Shown in pieces: positions 1-7,208 of a stretch of 10,554 bases of DNA (positions are counted from its first letter, which is position 1; each line of letters begins with the position of its first letter). The stretch comes from Dehalococcoidia bacterium UBA3254. Its GTDB lineage: Bacteria > Chloroflexota > Dehalococcoidia > Dehalococcoidales > UBA3254. The position numbers and the translations under genes are program-made. The stretch is from the NCBI GenBank assembly GCA_002362735.1, contig DEUU01000482.1, positions 1 through 10,554 of the forward strand, read 5' to 3'. A model generated the notes under the pieces. That model was not told the origin of the DNA. It did not search any database and saw only the letters and a program-made list of their open reading frames with translations.

Positions 1-387
1 ACCACCTGGTCCGGCCCGGCCAAGATGTATGAAGTTTCACCTTATCTTCTCATGCCGGCCTTCAGCATCGGCGGCACCCATTCCTGGATCGTCAATCAAA
101 AGAAATGGGATGCTCTGCCAGCCGACTTGAAAACCATTATCAACGTTACGGCCAAACAGTGGGCTTCCTGGGACAGCCGGTATTATAATACCCGCATGAT
201 GCCGACTATGGCTCAAATGGAAAAATGGGGCTTCAAGTTTATCAATATGTCTGCAGACGATCAGAAAAAGATTGTCGATGCCAGTATGGCGTATTGGGAT
301 GCTACCGCCGCGAAGGATCCAACAGCTGCCAAGGGTGTTCAATTAGTACGAGACTACTTCAAAGAAATCGGCAGACCTGGATTCTAA
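1..387 (+). CDS. dctP: TRAP transporter solute-binding protein DctP, C-terminal part (5' truncated by window)
   Basis: This is the extracytoplasmic binding protein of a tripartite TRAP transporter, which captures a carboxylate-type solute outside the membrane and hands it to the DctQ/DctM permease. The frame is open from base 1, and about 128 residues are visible out of the roughly 330-360 usual for the family, so the signal peptide and most ligand residues lie upstream. The visible part fits the DctP C-terminal lobe: a stretch ending in GGTHSW, an asparagine-led 'VNQKKWDALPADLKTII' helix region and a terminal helical segment rich in Lys and Asp. The identification rests largely on the two permease genes that follow in the same orientation. 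Ligand specificity cannot be read from this piece. The gene ends with TAA, 122 bases before dctQ. Confidence 0.88.
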   Translation, partial: TTWSGPAKMYEVSPYLLMPAFSIGGTHSWIVNQKKWDALPADLKTIINVTAKQWASWDSRYYNTRMMPTMAQMEKWGFKFINMSADDQKKIVDASMAYWDATAAKDPTAAKGVQLVRDYFKEIGRPGF

Positions 388-399
388 CTTTCTAAGAAT

Positions 400-441
400 A
401 TTGGCTGCTTTTCTTCCGAATCCGGAGGGGAAGCAGCCAAT
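400..441 (+). promoter_or_regulatory. Strong intercistronic hairpin between dctP and dctQ
   Basis: Bases 400-410 (ATTGGCTGCTT) pair perfectly with 431-441 (AAGCAGCCAAT). The helix continues inward through 411-417 and 424-430 using G-U pairs at three positions, giving about 18 bp with a six-base loop (418-423). Only three T follow, so it is not a full intrinsic terminator. It lies just after the dctP stop. By analogy with other binding-protein operons, it may protect the dctP mRNA end or attenuate read-through, so that the binding protein exceeds the permease. The structure is seen directly; the role is inferred. Confidence 0.7.
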
Positions 442-509
442 TTCTACTGACCTGCTATCGCTGTTACAGAGCATGACAAAAAGTCAGACGAGAATCAGGA
501 AGGGGCAAT

Positions 510-1073
510 ATGAAAATAAGGCGCTGGTTGGGTTATATCGACAAATTGAACCAAAACATCACATCAGTTTCGCGCCACTTGATACTGGGATCAATGGTAG
601 TGATACTATTCGAAGTTTTAATGCGAAAAGTGTTCAGTGCTTCCCAAACCTGGTCATCGGAGATGAGTGTCTTTCTTTTTGGGGCTTTTTTCACGCTCGG
701 TGGCGGATATACTCTCCTCAAGGAAGGCCACGTCCGAATGGACGTATTTTACATAAAACTATCGACCAGAGGAAAAGCGATTATGGATATTGCCACCTTT
801 GTTCTGTTCCTGGCGTTCGTGGGGGTTTTGATATGGAAAGGGTGGGATATCGCTCTTCAGGCCTTTCAGTTAGGCGAACGCAGCGAGAGCGCCTGGCGGC
901 CTCTGCTCTGGCCAAGTAAGATATTAATTCCTATCGGTGGGCTGCTCTTATTACTTCAGGGTCTGGCAAACTTGGGCCGGAATATAGTTACCCTTATTGA
1001 AAAGCCTGGCGCCGGTGAATCGGGGTCGGGTGGCCTTTCGGCAGCGGGGAAGGAGACTTTAAATGAGCGTTGA
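510..1073 (+). CDS. dctQ: TRAP transporter small permease DctQ
   Basis: This is the small membrane subunit of the TRAP transporter, which joins with DctM in the cytoplasmic membrane to form the Na+- or H+-coupled permease. The protein has 187 residues, slightly longer than many DctQ proteins (about 160-180). Four hydrophobic segments are visible near residues 22-40, 52-71, 88-110 and 131-152. Family signatures include 'EVLMRKVF' near residue 35, a following W-S-S-E-M stretch, and 'EGHVRMD' near 72-78, matching the conserved HVRxD loop. The C-terminal tail (about 160-187) is Gly/Ser rich and looks unstructured. The ATG at 510 is preceded by GGAAGGGG at 498-505. The gene overlaps dctM by 11 bases, implying translational coupling. 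Confidence 0.92.
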   Translation: MKIRRWLGYIDKLNQNITSVSRHLILGSMVVILFEVLMRKVFSASQTWSSEMSVFLFGAFFTLGGGYTLLKEGHVRMDVFYIKLSTRGKAIMDIATFVLFLAFVGVLIWKGWDIALQAFQLGERSESAWRPLLWPSKILIPIGGLLLLLQGLANLGRNIVTLIEKPGAGESGSGGLSAAGKETLNER

Positions 1074-2379
1074 AGTCTTAACTATTCTCTTGTTTGCCAT
1101 GATGATCCTTTTCCTGACGACCGGCTTACCTATTGTCTTCGTTCTCGGAAGTATGAGCATTGTTTTTGCCTATTTAGTCATGGGACCGGATCTTCTGGGT
1201 CTGGTGCCGTCCGCTATGTATCGGCTGATGAATACCTTCACAATGTTAGCTATCCCGCTCTTTATTTTAATGGCCGGAATACTGGAGACTTCAGGGGTGG
1301 CCGATGATCTCTATTCTATGATGCAAAAATGGTTCGGTGGTATTCCCGGAGGGCTAGCGGTAGGCACCATTGTTATCTGCACGGTCTTTGCAGCCATGTC
1401 CGGTGTTAGTGCAGCCGCTATCGTAACCATGGGTATAATAGCTTTACCGTCTATGATTAAAAGAGGCTACGATAAAAGGCTGGTGATGGGCTGCATAGAG
1501 GCGGGCGGTGGATTAGGACAACTTATTCCTCCCAGTACCGGCATGATTGTCTGGGCGCTCTGGGCTAACGAGTCTATTGGTCAGATGTTTATAGGGGGTA
1601 TCATTCCAGGCCTGATTCTGTCTGCTTTGTATATTGTTTATATTCTTATTGTCTGTATACGGAACCCGAAGTTAGGCCCACCCCTTAAACCTGAAGAAAG
1701 GGCGAGTTGGGCGGAAAAAATGGCTTCCTTAAAAGCCGTAATTCTCCCTGTATTTTTAATCATAGCGGTATTGGGGTCAATGTTTGGTGGTATCGCTACC
1801 CCTACCGAAGCCGCAGCCATTGGTGCCTTCGGCGCCTTCATTTGTGCTCTGATCTACCGCAAGTTTGCCTGGAAAAATCTGCACAAGGCGGCGGGGAGCC
1901 CCCTCCAGGTGACCTGCATGGTCTTGTGGATGATGACTGCCGGCGCTTGTTTTGCGGCTACTTTCACCGCCATTGGCGGACAGGAGTTTGTAACTACTTT
2001 GTTAGGTGGGCTGGGGGTCAACCGTTGGGTAGTTTTTATCGGAATACAGCTTATCTATATTCTGCTGGGCTGCTTCCTGGATATAAATGCTATCATGATG
2101 CTTACTATACCGGTCTTTGTTCCTGTAATCGACGCCCTTGGCTTTAATACCCTCTGGTTCGGCGTTCTTTTCATCGTCAATATGGAGTTGGGATTCTTGA
2201 CCCCTCCCTTTGGTGGCAATCTGTTTTATATGAAAGCAGTAGTGCCAAAGTCAATAAACATGATGGAAATTTACCGCTCGGCGCTTCCTTTTATCGGCAT
2301 TGAGGCTGTCGCCCTGGTTATTTGTATTCTGTTTCCGCAGACGATTACCTTCCTGCCAGGGTTAGTATTTGGAAAATAA
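1063..2379 (+). CDS. dctM: TRAP transporter large permease DctM
   Basis: This is the main transmembrane subunit of the TRAP transporter and carries the solute path. At 438 residues it has the normal family length, with about a dozen hydrophobic segments spread over the whole chain. Hallmark motifs are present: G-Q-L-I-P-P-S at residues 152-158, TPTEAAA at 246-252 in the cytoplasmic-loop repeat, and L-T-P-P-F-G-G-N-L-F at 379-388. The last two are the near-symmetric re-entrant signatures of the DctM/DedA-like ion transporter superfamily. ATG 1063 has GGAAGGAG at 1048-1055 and starts within the end of dctQ. No frameshift or missing segment is seen. The substrate is unknown; the neighbouring CoA-ester catabolic genes suggest an organic acid, which is an inference. 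Confidence 0.95.
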   Translation: MSVEVLTILLFAMMILFLTTGLPIVFVLGSMSIVFAYLVMGPDLLGLVPSAMYRLMNTFTMLAIPLFILMAGILETSGVADDLYSMMQKWFGGIPGGLAVGTIVICTVFAAMSGVSAAAIVTMGIIALPSMIKRGYDKRLVMGCIEAGGGLGQLIPPSTGMIVWALWANESIGQMFIGGIIPGLILSALYIVYILIVCIRNPKLGPPLKPEERASWAEKMASLKAVILPVFLIIAVLGSMFGGIATPTEAAAIGAFGAFICALIYRKFAWKNLHKAAGSPLQVTCMVLWMMTAGACFAATFTAIGGQEFVTTLLGGLGVNRWVVFIGIQLIYILLGCFLDINAIMMLTIPVFVPVIDALGFNTLWFGVLFIVNMELGFLTPPFGGNLFYMKAVVPKSINMMEIYRSALPFIGIEAVALVICILFPQTITFLPGLVFGK

Positions 2380-2384
2380 AAATA

Positions 2385-2438
2385 AATTGTAAAATACTTA
2401 TGAATTTCTTACAATTGACATAAATACTGTAGTATGAT
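2385..2438 (+). promoter_or_regulatory. Putative tetR promoter with two inverted repeats (possible autoregulatory operator)
   Basis: A candidate -35 TTACAA (2409-2414) and -10 TATGAT (2433-2438) are separated by 18 bases. A TTGACA at 2415-2420 overlaps, but it is badly spaced relative to that -10. Two dyads cover this area: AATTGTAA (2385-2392) with TTACAATT (2409-2416), perfect over 8 bp with a 16-base gap, and ATACT-GT-AGTAT (2424-2435) between the promoter elements. Dyads over a promoter directly before a TetR gene fit negative autoregulation, but binding by this TetR is inferred. The 94-base gap after dctM also allows read-through from the TRAP operon. Confidence 0.45.
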
Positions 2439-2473
2439 ATTCCTATCGACTCAATTGGGAGGTGGGTGGATAT

Positions 2474-3175
2474 ATGTTTAAAAATAAATCCAAAATTACC
2501 GATGCAGCCAAAAATAGAAAGAATGAGATCATTGAAGGATCACTGAAACTGTTTGCCCAATACGGATACCATTCCACCAGTCTCAACGATGTTGCCAGTA
2601 AGATCGGAGTGACTAAAGCCACTCTCTATTATTACTTTCGCAGCAAAGATGAAATTATGAAAGCGATTTTGGAAAGAAGCATGGCCCGCATGGATAAGGT
2701 CCTGGACCTGGATGAATCCAGTCTTTGTCCCCGTGACAAGTTACGTCAATTTATTCAGTATCATATTATTTTCGGGAGTGATGGAGCAGAGCTGGCTAAA
2801 ATTACGTTCGATCAACTAAGCGCTTTCCCTAAAAGGATGAGGACGACTCTCAAGACTAAAGAGAAGAAAGTGGATGCAGTTCTCCAGCGCATTTTAGAGC
2901 AAGGGGCTGACGATGGGAGTATCGAAGTTCAGGACGTGAAAATAGCTTCTTATGCAATCCTGGGAATATGCAATTGGACATATCACTGGTATAAACCGGG
3001 TGGGAGATTGGCTCCGGAGAAAATAGCTGAGTTATGTATCGATCTTATTGAGAACGGGTATCTGGCGAAACCGGATCGTGCGGAGAGCAAGAAAAAGCCA
3101 GAAATCGCAAACTTAGCAGTTATGCCAAAACCTGAAAGTAAAAGAACCGTTAGCCGCAAGTCTCAAAAAAAGTAA
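2474..3175 (+). CDS. TetR/AcrR-family transcriptional regulator
   Basis: This is a predicted cytoplasmic DNA-binding repressor. From ATG 2474 it has 233 residues. The N-terminal TetR domain (about residues 17-63) shows the usual pattern: an amphipathic first helix, then an HTH at about 37-56 ending in 'TKATLYYYF', followed by 'RSKDE'. The C-terminal ligand domain contains a 'NWTYHWYKPGG' stretch near 167-177, a type of motif I associate with TetR regulators of acyl-CoA catabolism (from memory, moderate weight). A Lys/Arg-rich tail (about 200-233, 11 basic residues) extends beyond the fold. The start choice matters: a GTG at 2462 lies inside the GGAGG sequence at 2458-2462, so ATG 2474 is preferred. 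It probably regulates the TRAP operon, itself or the catabolic genes, with an acyl-CoA as possible ligand; this is inference. Confidence 0.88.
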   Translation: MFKNKSKITDAAKNRKNEIIEGSLKLFAQYGYHSTSLNDVASKIGVTKATLYYYFRSKDEIMKAILERSMARMDKVLDLDESSLCPRDKLRQFIQYHIIFGSDGAELAKITFDQLSAFPKRMRTTLKTKEKKVDAVLQRILEQGADDGSIEVQDVKIASYAILGICNWTYHWYKPGGRLAPEKIAELCIDLIENGYLAKPDRAESKKKPEIANLAVMPKPESKRTVSRKSQKK

Positions 3176-3184
3176 CCATTGCTG

Positions 3185-3225
3185 AAAAAAAATACCGATC
3201 GACGAAGCGACCGGTATTTTTATTT
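3185..3225. terminator. Bidirectional intrinsic terminator between tetR and the catabolic operon
   Basis: AATACCGATCG (3191-3201) pairs with CGACCGGTATT (3208-3218) around a six-base loop. One A-C mismatch occurs in the + strand RNA, and it becomes a U-G pair in the - strand RNA. T tracts follow on both strands: TTTTTATTT after the stem on +, and eight T on - (complement of 3185-3192). It sits 10-50 bases beyond the converging stops at 3175 and 3246, as expected for a shared terminator, probably stronger for the - operon. Confidence 0.85.
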
Positions 3226-3245
3226 CTCGTTTCGTATTACTTGAT

Positions 3246-3653
3246 CTAGTTCACGATTTTAGCCGTAAAAGCCCAGCGGGTGTCTCCACCGGTCATGAAA
3301 TCTCCGGGAATCTCTTTGGAACCGACCTGGACTTTTTTCCCGATAATCTCCATTCCGGTCTTCGTCGGATCGACGTCAATAATGTCTGCCATGCAGCGGC
3401 CGCCTTCGGCCATTTCTACCATAGCGACCACGTAAGGGCCCTGGAATCCGATAGGAACAGACATGCAAACTGTCATGGTGACGATCTCGCCTTTTCCGCT
3501 CATTTCAATAATGTCCTGGTTCTCGCTGCCGCACTCAGCGCAGACTTTGCGCGGCGGGAAAGTGACCTTTCCGCAATCTTTGCACTTTAATCCTAACAGT
3601 TTACCGGCCTTTAAACCTTCCCGAAAATTAGGGAAAATCATCTTATATTCCAT
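3246..3653 (-). CDS. Zinc-ribbon/OB-fold protein (DUF35 family), thiolase partner
   Basis: This small protein (135 residues from ATG 3653) has the two DUF35 parts: an N-terminal rubredoxin-like zinc ribbon and a C-terminal OB fold. Four cysteines, C24, C27, C38 and C41, form CX2C-X10-CX2C with the characteristic 'FPPR' between the pairs. Residues from about 50 to the end are the beta-rich OB fold. In characterised systems such proteins form complexes with SCP2-type thiolases or HMG-CoA synthase (archaeal thiolase/DUF35/HMGCS complex; BbsA with BbsB in toluene degradation), where they help shape the CoA site. The start is set by AGAGGGGG just upstream and by the position 2 bases after the thiolase stop. 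A GTG at 3662 would overlap the thiolase and lacks spacing to that site. It is the last gene of the operon. Confidence 0.9.
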   Translation of the reverse strand: MEYKMIFPNFREGLKAGKLLGLKCKDCGKVTFPPRKVCAECGSENQDIIEMSGKGEIVTMTVCMSVPIGFQGPYVVAMVEMAEGGRCMADIIDVDPTKTGMEIIGKKVQVGSKEIPGDFMTGGDTRWAFTAKIVN

Positions 3654-3655
3654 GA

Positions 3656-4828
3656 TTACCACCCCCTCTTATAGATAATATTGCCGACGGCAGCTAACGG
3701 TCCGCCAAGAGTATCGGTCAAGCCGGTCTTGACGCCATCAATCTGTCTGACACCGCACTTGCCGCGGATCTGGTTGCATACCTCAAAGCCCTGAGCGACA
3801 CCGGTAGCGCCCACAGGATGGCCCTTGGCTTTTAGGCCGCCCGAGGGGTTAATAGGAATACGGCCGGTAACCTGGGTTTCGCCCTTCTCAAGTCCGATCA
3901 CGCCCTTGCCAAAATCGAAGAAACCCAGCTGTTCAGAAGCTACGATCTCGGCGATTGTAAAGCAATCATGCAGCTCTACGATGCTGATATCCTTGGGAGT
4001 CATGCCGGCCATCTTATAGGCTTTCTGAACGGAGATTTCCCGGGCGACAGGTCGGGTATAATCTTTCTGGGTGCTGAGGCCGCCCGAGCTAGCCTGGCCG
4101 ACGCCGACGATCTGGACCGGCTGGTTAGTAAGTTTGTTGATGACATCCTTGGAGCAGATAACCATGGCAGCCGCGCCATCTGACATCGGGCAGCAATCGA
4201 ACATCTGCAAAGGCGCAGCGATCATAGCACTGGTATAATATTGCTCTTTGGTGATCTCTTTCCGGAACTGAGAACGGGGATTATTGACGCCGTTCTTGTG
4301 GTTCTTCATCGAGACCATGCACATGTATTCCTTAAGCTGCGGCAGTGGAATTCCATATTTATGGGAATACTGGTGGGCCATCATGGCAAACATACCTGGG
4401 AAGGTGATGCCGGTAGGTCCTTCATAACGATGATGGGTACCCGTGTTCATCAACCGCATCGCATCCGGGGTCGGATAAACGGTGTTTCTTTCGCAGCCGG
4501 CGGCCATGGCAATATCGACCATTCCTGCGGCAACCCACATAAAGGCGTTAATAATTGCAATCGTGCCTGAGGCGCAGGCGCCTTCCATTTTGATCGCTGG
4601 AACATGGTCCAGCCCAATCTCCGCCGCGGCATGTGAGCCGAGTACCGTGATACCCTCATTAACATCTCCGTTGGCATTGCCAACAAAAAGCGCCTGAATA
4701 TCCTTGGGTTTCAGGTTGGACTCATTGATGGCGTCCATAGCCGCTTCGCCGAATAATTCAAGCTGGCTCTTGAATTCGCTGCGGCCAAATTTGGTCATCC
4801 CCACACCAGCCACATAAACTTCGCGCAT
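3656..4828 (-). CDS. Thiolase / acetyl-CoA acetyltransferase, SCP2-type
   Basis: This enzyme of 390 residues is predicted to cleave a 3-oxoacyl-CoA with CoA, or to run the reverse condensation. The nucleophile is C85 in the 'EGACASGT' context. H287 and C289 lie in an H-D-C-F motif (287-290), and H337 lies in 'GGLKAKGHPVGATG' (330-343). The C-terminal CxG motif of classical thiolases is not visible; the corresponding area reads T-D-T-L-G-G-P. Use of the HDCF cysteine instead is typical of SCP2-type thiolases (established for that family). This subgroup is commonly encoded beside a DUF35 protein, as it is here. The start ATG has AAAGGAGG ten bases upstream. The gene is third in the operon, 39 bases after the dehydrogenase. 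The natural substrate could be a branched, dicarboxylic or aryl-substituted 3-oxoacyl-CoA and is not determinable here. Confidence 0.92.
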   Translation of the reverse strand: MREVYVAGVGMTKFGRSEFKSQLELFGEAAMDAINESNLKPKDIQALFVGNANGDVNEGITVLGSHAAAEIGLDHVPAIKMEGACASGTIAIINAFMWVAAGMVDIAMAAGCERNTVYPTPDAMRLMNTGTHHRYEGPTGITFPGMFAMMAHQYSHKYGIPLPQLKEYMCMVSMKNHKNGVNNPRSQFRKEITKEQYYTSAMIAAPLQMFDCCPMSDGAAAMVICSKDVINKLTNQPVQIVGVGQASSGGLSTQKDYTRPVAREISVQKAYKMAGMTPKDISIVELHDCFTIAEIVASEQLGFFDFGKGVIGLEKGETQVTGRIPINPSGGLKAKGHPVGATGVAQGFEVCNQIRGKCGVRQIDGVKTGLTDTLGGPLAAVGNIIYKRGW

Positions 4829-4867
4829 AAAAACGAATTCCTCCTTTTGTTATTATGTTTAAGTTAA

Positions 4868-5719
4868 TTATTTATAATCGTAAAACCCTTTTCCGGTCTT
4901 CCGTCCCAGCCACCCGGCGGCGACCATCTTGCGCATCAGTACCGGAGGTGCATATTTCGGATCTTTAGTCTCGTCATAGATGGTAGAAGCACCATAATAG
5001 ACACTGTCAATGCCGATCAGGTCCAGGAGGGCTAACGGGCCGATAGGATGATTTAATCCCAGTTTTATCGCATTATCAATATCATCCCGGGAAGCAATCC
5101 CGCTTTCCAGCATCCGGATCGCATCCAGCATAAATGGAGTTCCAAGACGATTGACAATGAAGCCAGGCGTATCTTTCGCGATAACGGTTTCCTTGCCAAT
5201 GGATTTACAATAGTCCTGGCAGATCTTAACCGTCTCATCACTGGTCGCAATGGTTCTAACAATCTCAACCAATTTCATAACGGCTACCGGATTGAAATAA
5301 TGTGTCCCGATCACTTTATCCGGACGGTTGGTAGCTTTCGCAATATCGATAATGGAAACCGTCGAAGCGTTGGTCGCCAGAATGGCATGCGGAGGACAAA
5401 TCTTATCCAGTTCCGCGAAGACCTTCCTCTTTAGTTCCAGGTTTTCAACCACGGCTTCAATGACGTAATCACATTCACTTAAATCACTCATATTTATTGT
5501 GCCTTTAAGGCGTCCCATCAGAGCATCCTTGTCCACCTGGGTCATCCTGCCCTTCTCTACACTCTTGGTAAGAAAGGAATTGATAGAATTGAGGCCTTTT
5601 TTTAATAATTCATCATTGATTTCCCGAATGACTACCTGATATCCTGCCTGAGCTGCTGATTGGGCTATCCCGGCACCCATAATACCCGCCCCGACAACGC
5701 CAACCTTCTTGATTTCCAT
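4868..5719 (-). CDS. 3-hydroxyacyl-CoA dehydrogenase (3-hydroxybutyryl-CoA dehydrogenase type)
   Basis: The predicted reaction is oxidation of an (S)-3-hydroxyacyl-CoA to a 3-oxoacyl-CoA with NAD+, or the reverse. It is a stand-alone enzyme of 283 residues, the usual length of Hbd/PaaH-type proteins. The Rossmann fingerprint G-A-G-I-M-G spans residues 10-15. S119 lies in 'NAST', and the catalytic His-Glu pair appears as H140 in 'GTHYFNP' and E152 in 'KLVEIV'. 'PGFIVNR' (185-191), 'NHPIGPLALLDLIG' (223-236) and a terminal 'GRKTGKGFYDY' complete the family pattern. An acidic residue (E33) after the second strand favours NAD(H). AAGGAGAG precedes ATG 5719, and the gene starts 24 bases after the hydratase. 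Because it lies between hydratase and thiolase, it supplies the middle step of the same spiral. Confidence 0.94.
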   Translation of the reverse strand: MEIKKVGVVGAGIMGAGIAQSAAQAGYQVVIREINDELLKKGLNSINSFLTKSVEKGRMTQVDKDALMGRLKGTINMSDLSECDYVIEAVVENLELKRKVFAELDKICPPHAILATNASTVSIIDIAKATNRPDKVIGTHYFNPVAVMKLVEIVRTIATSDETVKICQDYCKSIGKETVIAKDTPGFIVNRLGTPFMLDAIRMLESGIASRDDIDNAIKLGLNHPIGPLALLDLIGIDSVYYGASTIYDETKDPKYAPPVLMRKMVAAGWLGRKTGKGFYDYK

Positions 5720-5743
5720 ATATCTCTCCTTTTAGTCGTAGAT

Positions 5744-6517
5744 TTATTCGCCTTTAAATTCGGGTTTCCTCTTCTCGAAGAAGGCATTTACTCCTTCCAG
5801 CATATCTTTGGACTCAAAAACATCTTTCTGTAACATTTCTTCGAGCGTCAAACCTTCGTCCAGTGACATGTTATAAACTCCGCGGATCATGCTCTGCTTC
5901 ACCGCTCTGATCGCTAGAGGCCCGGATTGACAGATACGTTCAGCCAGCTCTTTGGCAGTGTTTAGCACCTGGCCTACAGGGACCACTTGATTGACCAAGC
6001 CAATGCGGTAAGCTTCCTGGGCGTCTATTCGCTTTCCTGTAAAGAGCATTTCCGCCGCAATCCCCGGAGGGATCAGGCGTGGCAATCTCTGTGTACTGCC
6101 TCCGCCGGGGAATACGCCCAGTGTCGCTTCGGGAAGTCCAAATCTGGCATTTTCCGAAGCCAGACGGATGTCGCATCCAAGTGACATCTCGCAGCCATAA
6201 CCCAGAGCAACGCCGTTGACAGCCGCGATCAAAGGTTTATATAAATCTACCCTGCGTACAAAAGTGGGCGGGATCTGCCAGGGTTTACGAACACTCTTTC
6301 TTAAAACCGGCATAAAGTCTTTGAGATCAACTCCAGCGCAAAAAGCTTTGTCTCCGGCTCCCGTAATGATACCCACTAATAAATTGTCATCATCGCGAAA
6401 ATCCAGGACTGCCGCAGTCAATTCTTTATAAGACTGGACATTCATAGCATTAGCTACTTCGGGACGGTTAATGGTGAATATAGCCACCCGGCCTTCTTTT
6501 TTATAATCGACAGCCAT
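5744..6517 (-). CDS. Enoyl-CoA hydratase/isomerase family protein (crotonase)
   Basis: The predicted role is hydration of a trans-2-enoyl-CoA to the 3-hydroxyacyl-CoA used by the next gene. The protein has 257 residues, typical for crotonases. The oxyanion-hole elements are 'CAGVDLKD' (60-67) and 'NGVALGYG' (101-108). Both catalytic glutamates of true hydratases appear to be kept: E110 in 'GYGCEMSLGCD' and E130 in 'LPEATLGVFPGGG', followed by 'TQRLPRLI'. This argues for hydratase rather than isomerase activity, although other crotonase chemistries share the fold. A slightly basic, Pro-containing segment at about 72-92 lies where the family varies its acyl pocket, so a non-standard acyl chain is possible. 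GGAGG lies 7 bases before ATG 6517. It is first in a four-gene operon behind the promoter at 6618-6646. Confidence 0.93.
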   Translation of the reverse strand: MAVDYKKEGRVAIFTINRPEVANAMNVQSYKELTAAVLDFRDDDNLLVGIITGAGDKAFCAGVDLKDFMPVLRKSVRKPWQIPPTFVRRVDLYKPLIAAVNGVALGYGCEMSLGCDIRLASENARFGLPEATLGVFPGGGSTQRLPRLIPPGIAAEMLFTGKRIDAQEAYRIGLVNQVVPVGQVLNTAKELAERICQSGPLAIRAVKQSMIRGVYNMSLDEGLTLEEMLQKDVFESKDMLEGVNAFFEKRKPEFKGE

Positions 6518-6617
6518 GATGAACCTCCATTATTTTTACGATTAATCCGATATAAACTTCCTTAAATTGGAGCCTATCCTTAGCCTTTCTTTCATCGCAT
6601 TGTGCATTTCCATATTT

Positions 6618-6646
6618 ATCATAGCGCATAATGCCAAATTGCTCAA
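6618..6646 (-). promoter_or_regulatory. Putative promoter of the hydratase-dehydrogenase-thiolase-DUF35 operon
   Basis: On the - strand, TTGAGC (6646-6641) is followed after exactly 17 bases by TATGAT (6623-6618), a good sigma-A-type promoter. Transcription would begin near 6611 and leave a leader of about 95 bases before the ATG at 6517. No convincing operator dyad overlaps it. It gives the operon a start independent of the upstream cupin gene. Confidence 0.6.
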
Positions 6647-6685
6647 AATTTACCGCTGTAGGGGAATATAGTCCTGTTATTTTAA

Positions 6686-6716
6686 TCTCTGCTCGCCAGA
6701 AAATAGCGAGCAGAGA
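6686..6716 (-). terminator. Hairpin after the cupin gene, possible weak terminator
   Basis: TCTCTGCTCGC (6686-6696) and GCGAGCAGAGA (6706-6716) form a perfect 11-bp stem with a nine-base loop, 40 bases beyond the cupin stop. On the - strand the following bases are TTAAAATAAC, so a proper U tract is missing. It may stop or stabilise the HIBADH-cupin transcript just before the next promoter. As a terminator it is uncertain; the hairpin itself is clear. Confidence 0.5.
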
Positions 6717-6755
6717 AATTGTATCATCAACAGACCAGTTATCTCTTCTGGAAGA

Positions 6756-7178
6756 CTACTTTTTGGGGGCTGGGATTTTTACATAATTGCCAGTTATTGC
6801 AATATCCAGAAAGATGTAGGGTTTATTCACTTTCTTGTGGAATAATGGCCCATGTACCAGTCCTTTAGGAAGGTAGACTGTGGAGGTCCTGGTAATCGTG
6901 TATTTTTCACCTTCCAGATAAAGCTCGATCTCGGCATCCAGATCTTTGAAATTACTCGGGTCTCCACCCATAAAACAAACGAATTGGTCAAAATCATGTT
7001 TATGAGGTTCCTTAATCATGAGAAGGGGTTGTGTGATATAACTTACCGAATAAGTCAATTCGGCATTTGCCGCTTCTTTCCCATCGTAGCGAATCATAGG
7101 GCTGGTGACCTTATCGGGATGAGATGATATCCCGAACGGTTCGGTCTTGATAAGCTTAGCATATTTCCCTTCAGCCAT
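6756..7178 (-). CDS. Cupin-domain protein, function unknown
   Basis: A 140-residue single-domain protein with a recognisable cupin core. The first metal-binding motif is 'EPHKHDFDQ' (57-65), giving H59, H61 and an acidic residue. The second motif is around 'LPKGLVHGPLF' (103-113), giving H109 with H114 nearby. This supplies a plausible His-rich mononuclear metal site. No catalytic function can be read from it: cupins include isomerases, decarboxylases, dioxygenases and binding proteins. A 'YLEGEKYTITRTSTVYLP' strand pair between the motifs fits the barrel. No signal peptide is seen, so it is probably cytoplasmic. AGAGGG lies about 7 bases before ATG 7178. It follows the HIBADH-like gene by 30 bases, so it may act on the same metabolite. 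Confidence 0.75.
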   Translation of the reverse strand: MAEGKYAKLIKTEPFGISSHPDKVTSPMIRYDGKEAANAELTYSVSYITQPLLMIKEPHKHDFDQFVCFMGGDPSNFKDLDAEIELYLEGEKYTITRTSTVYLPKGLVHGPLFHKKVNKPYIFLDIAITGNYVKIPAPKK

Positions 7179-7208
7179 TCTTTTTCCCTCTATGTCAATT
7201 TTTTGCTA

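Noticed and set aside
401..919. 172-codon + strand frame overlapping dctQ
   Set aside because: It begins inside the intercistronic hairpin and runs out of frame through dctQ, whose family motifs and ribosome site are clear. Its translation has no recognisable domain.
4829..4867. Terminator or promoter between thiolase and dehydrogenase genes
   Set aside because: The 39-base gap holds a ribosome site (AAAGGAGG) and A/T-rich sequence, but no stem-loop and no -35/-10 pair.
7190..7200. TTGACA on the - strand between the HIBADH-like and cupin genes as a promoter
   Set aside because: It lies only about 15 bases before the cupin start, leaving no room for a -10 and leader. The genes are more simply cotranscribed.
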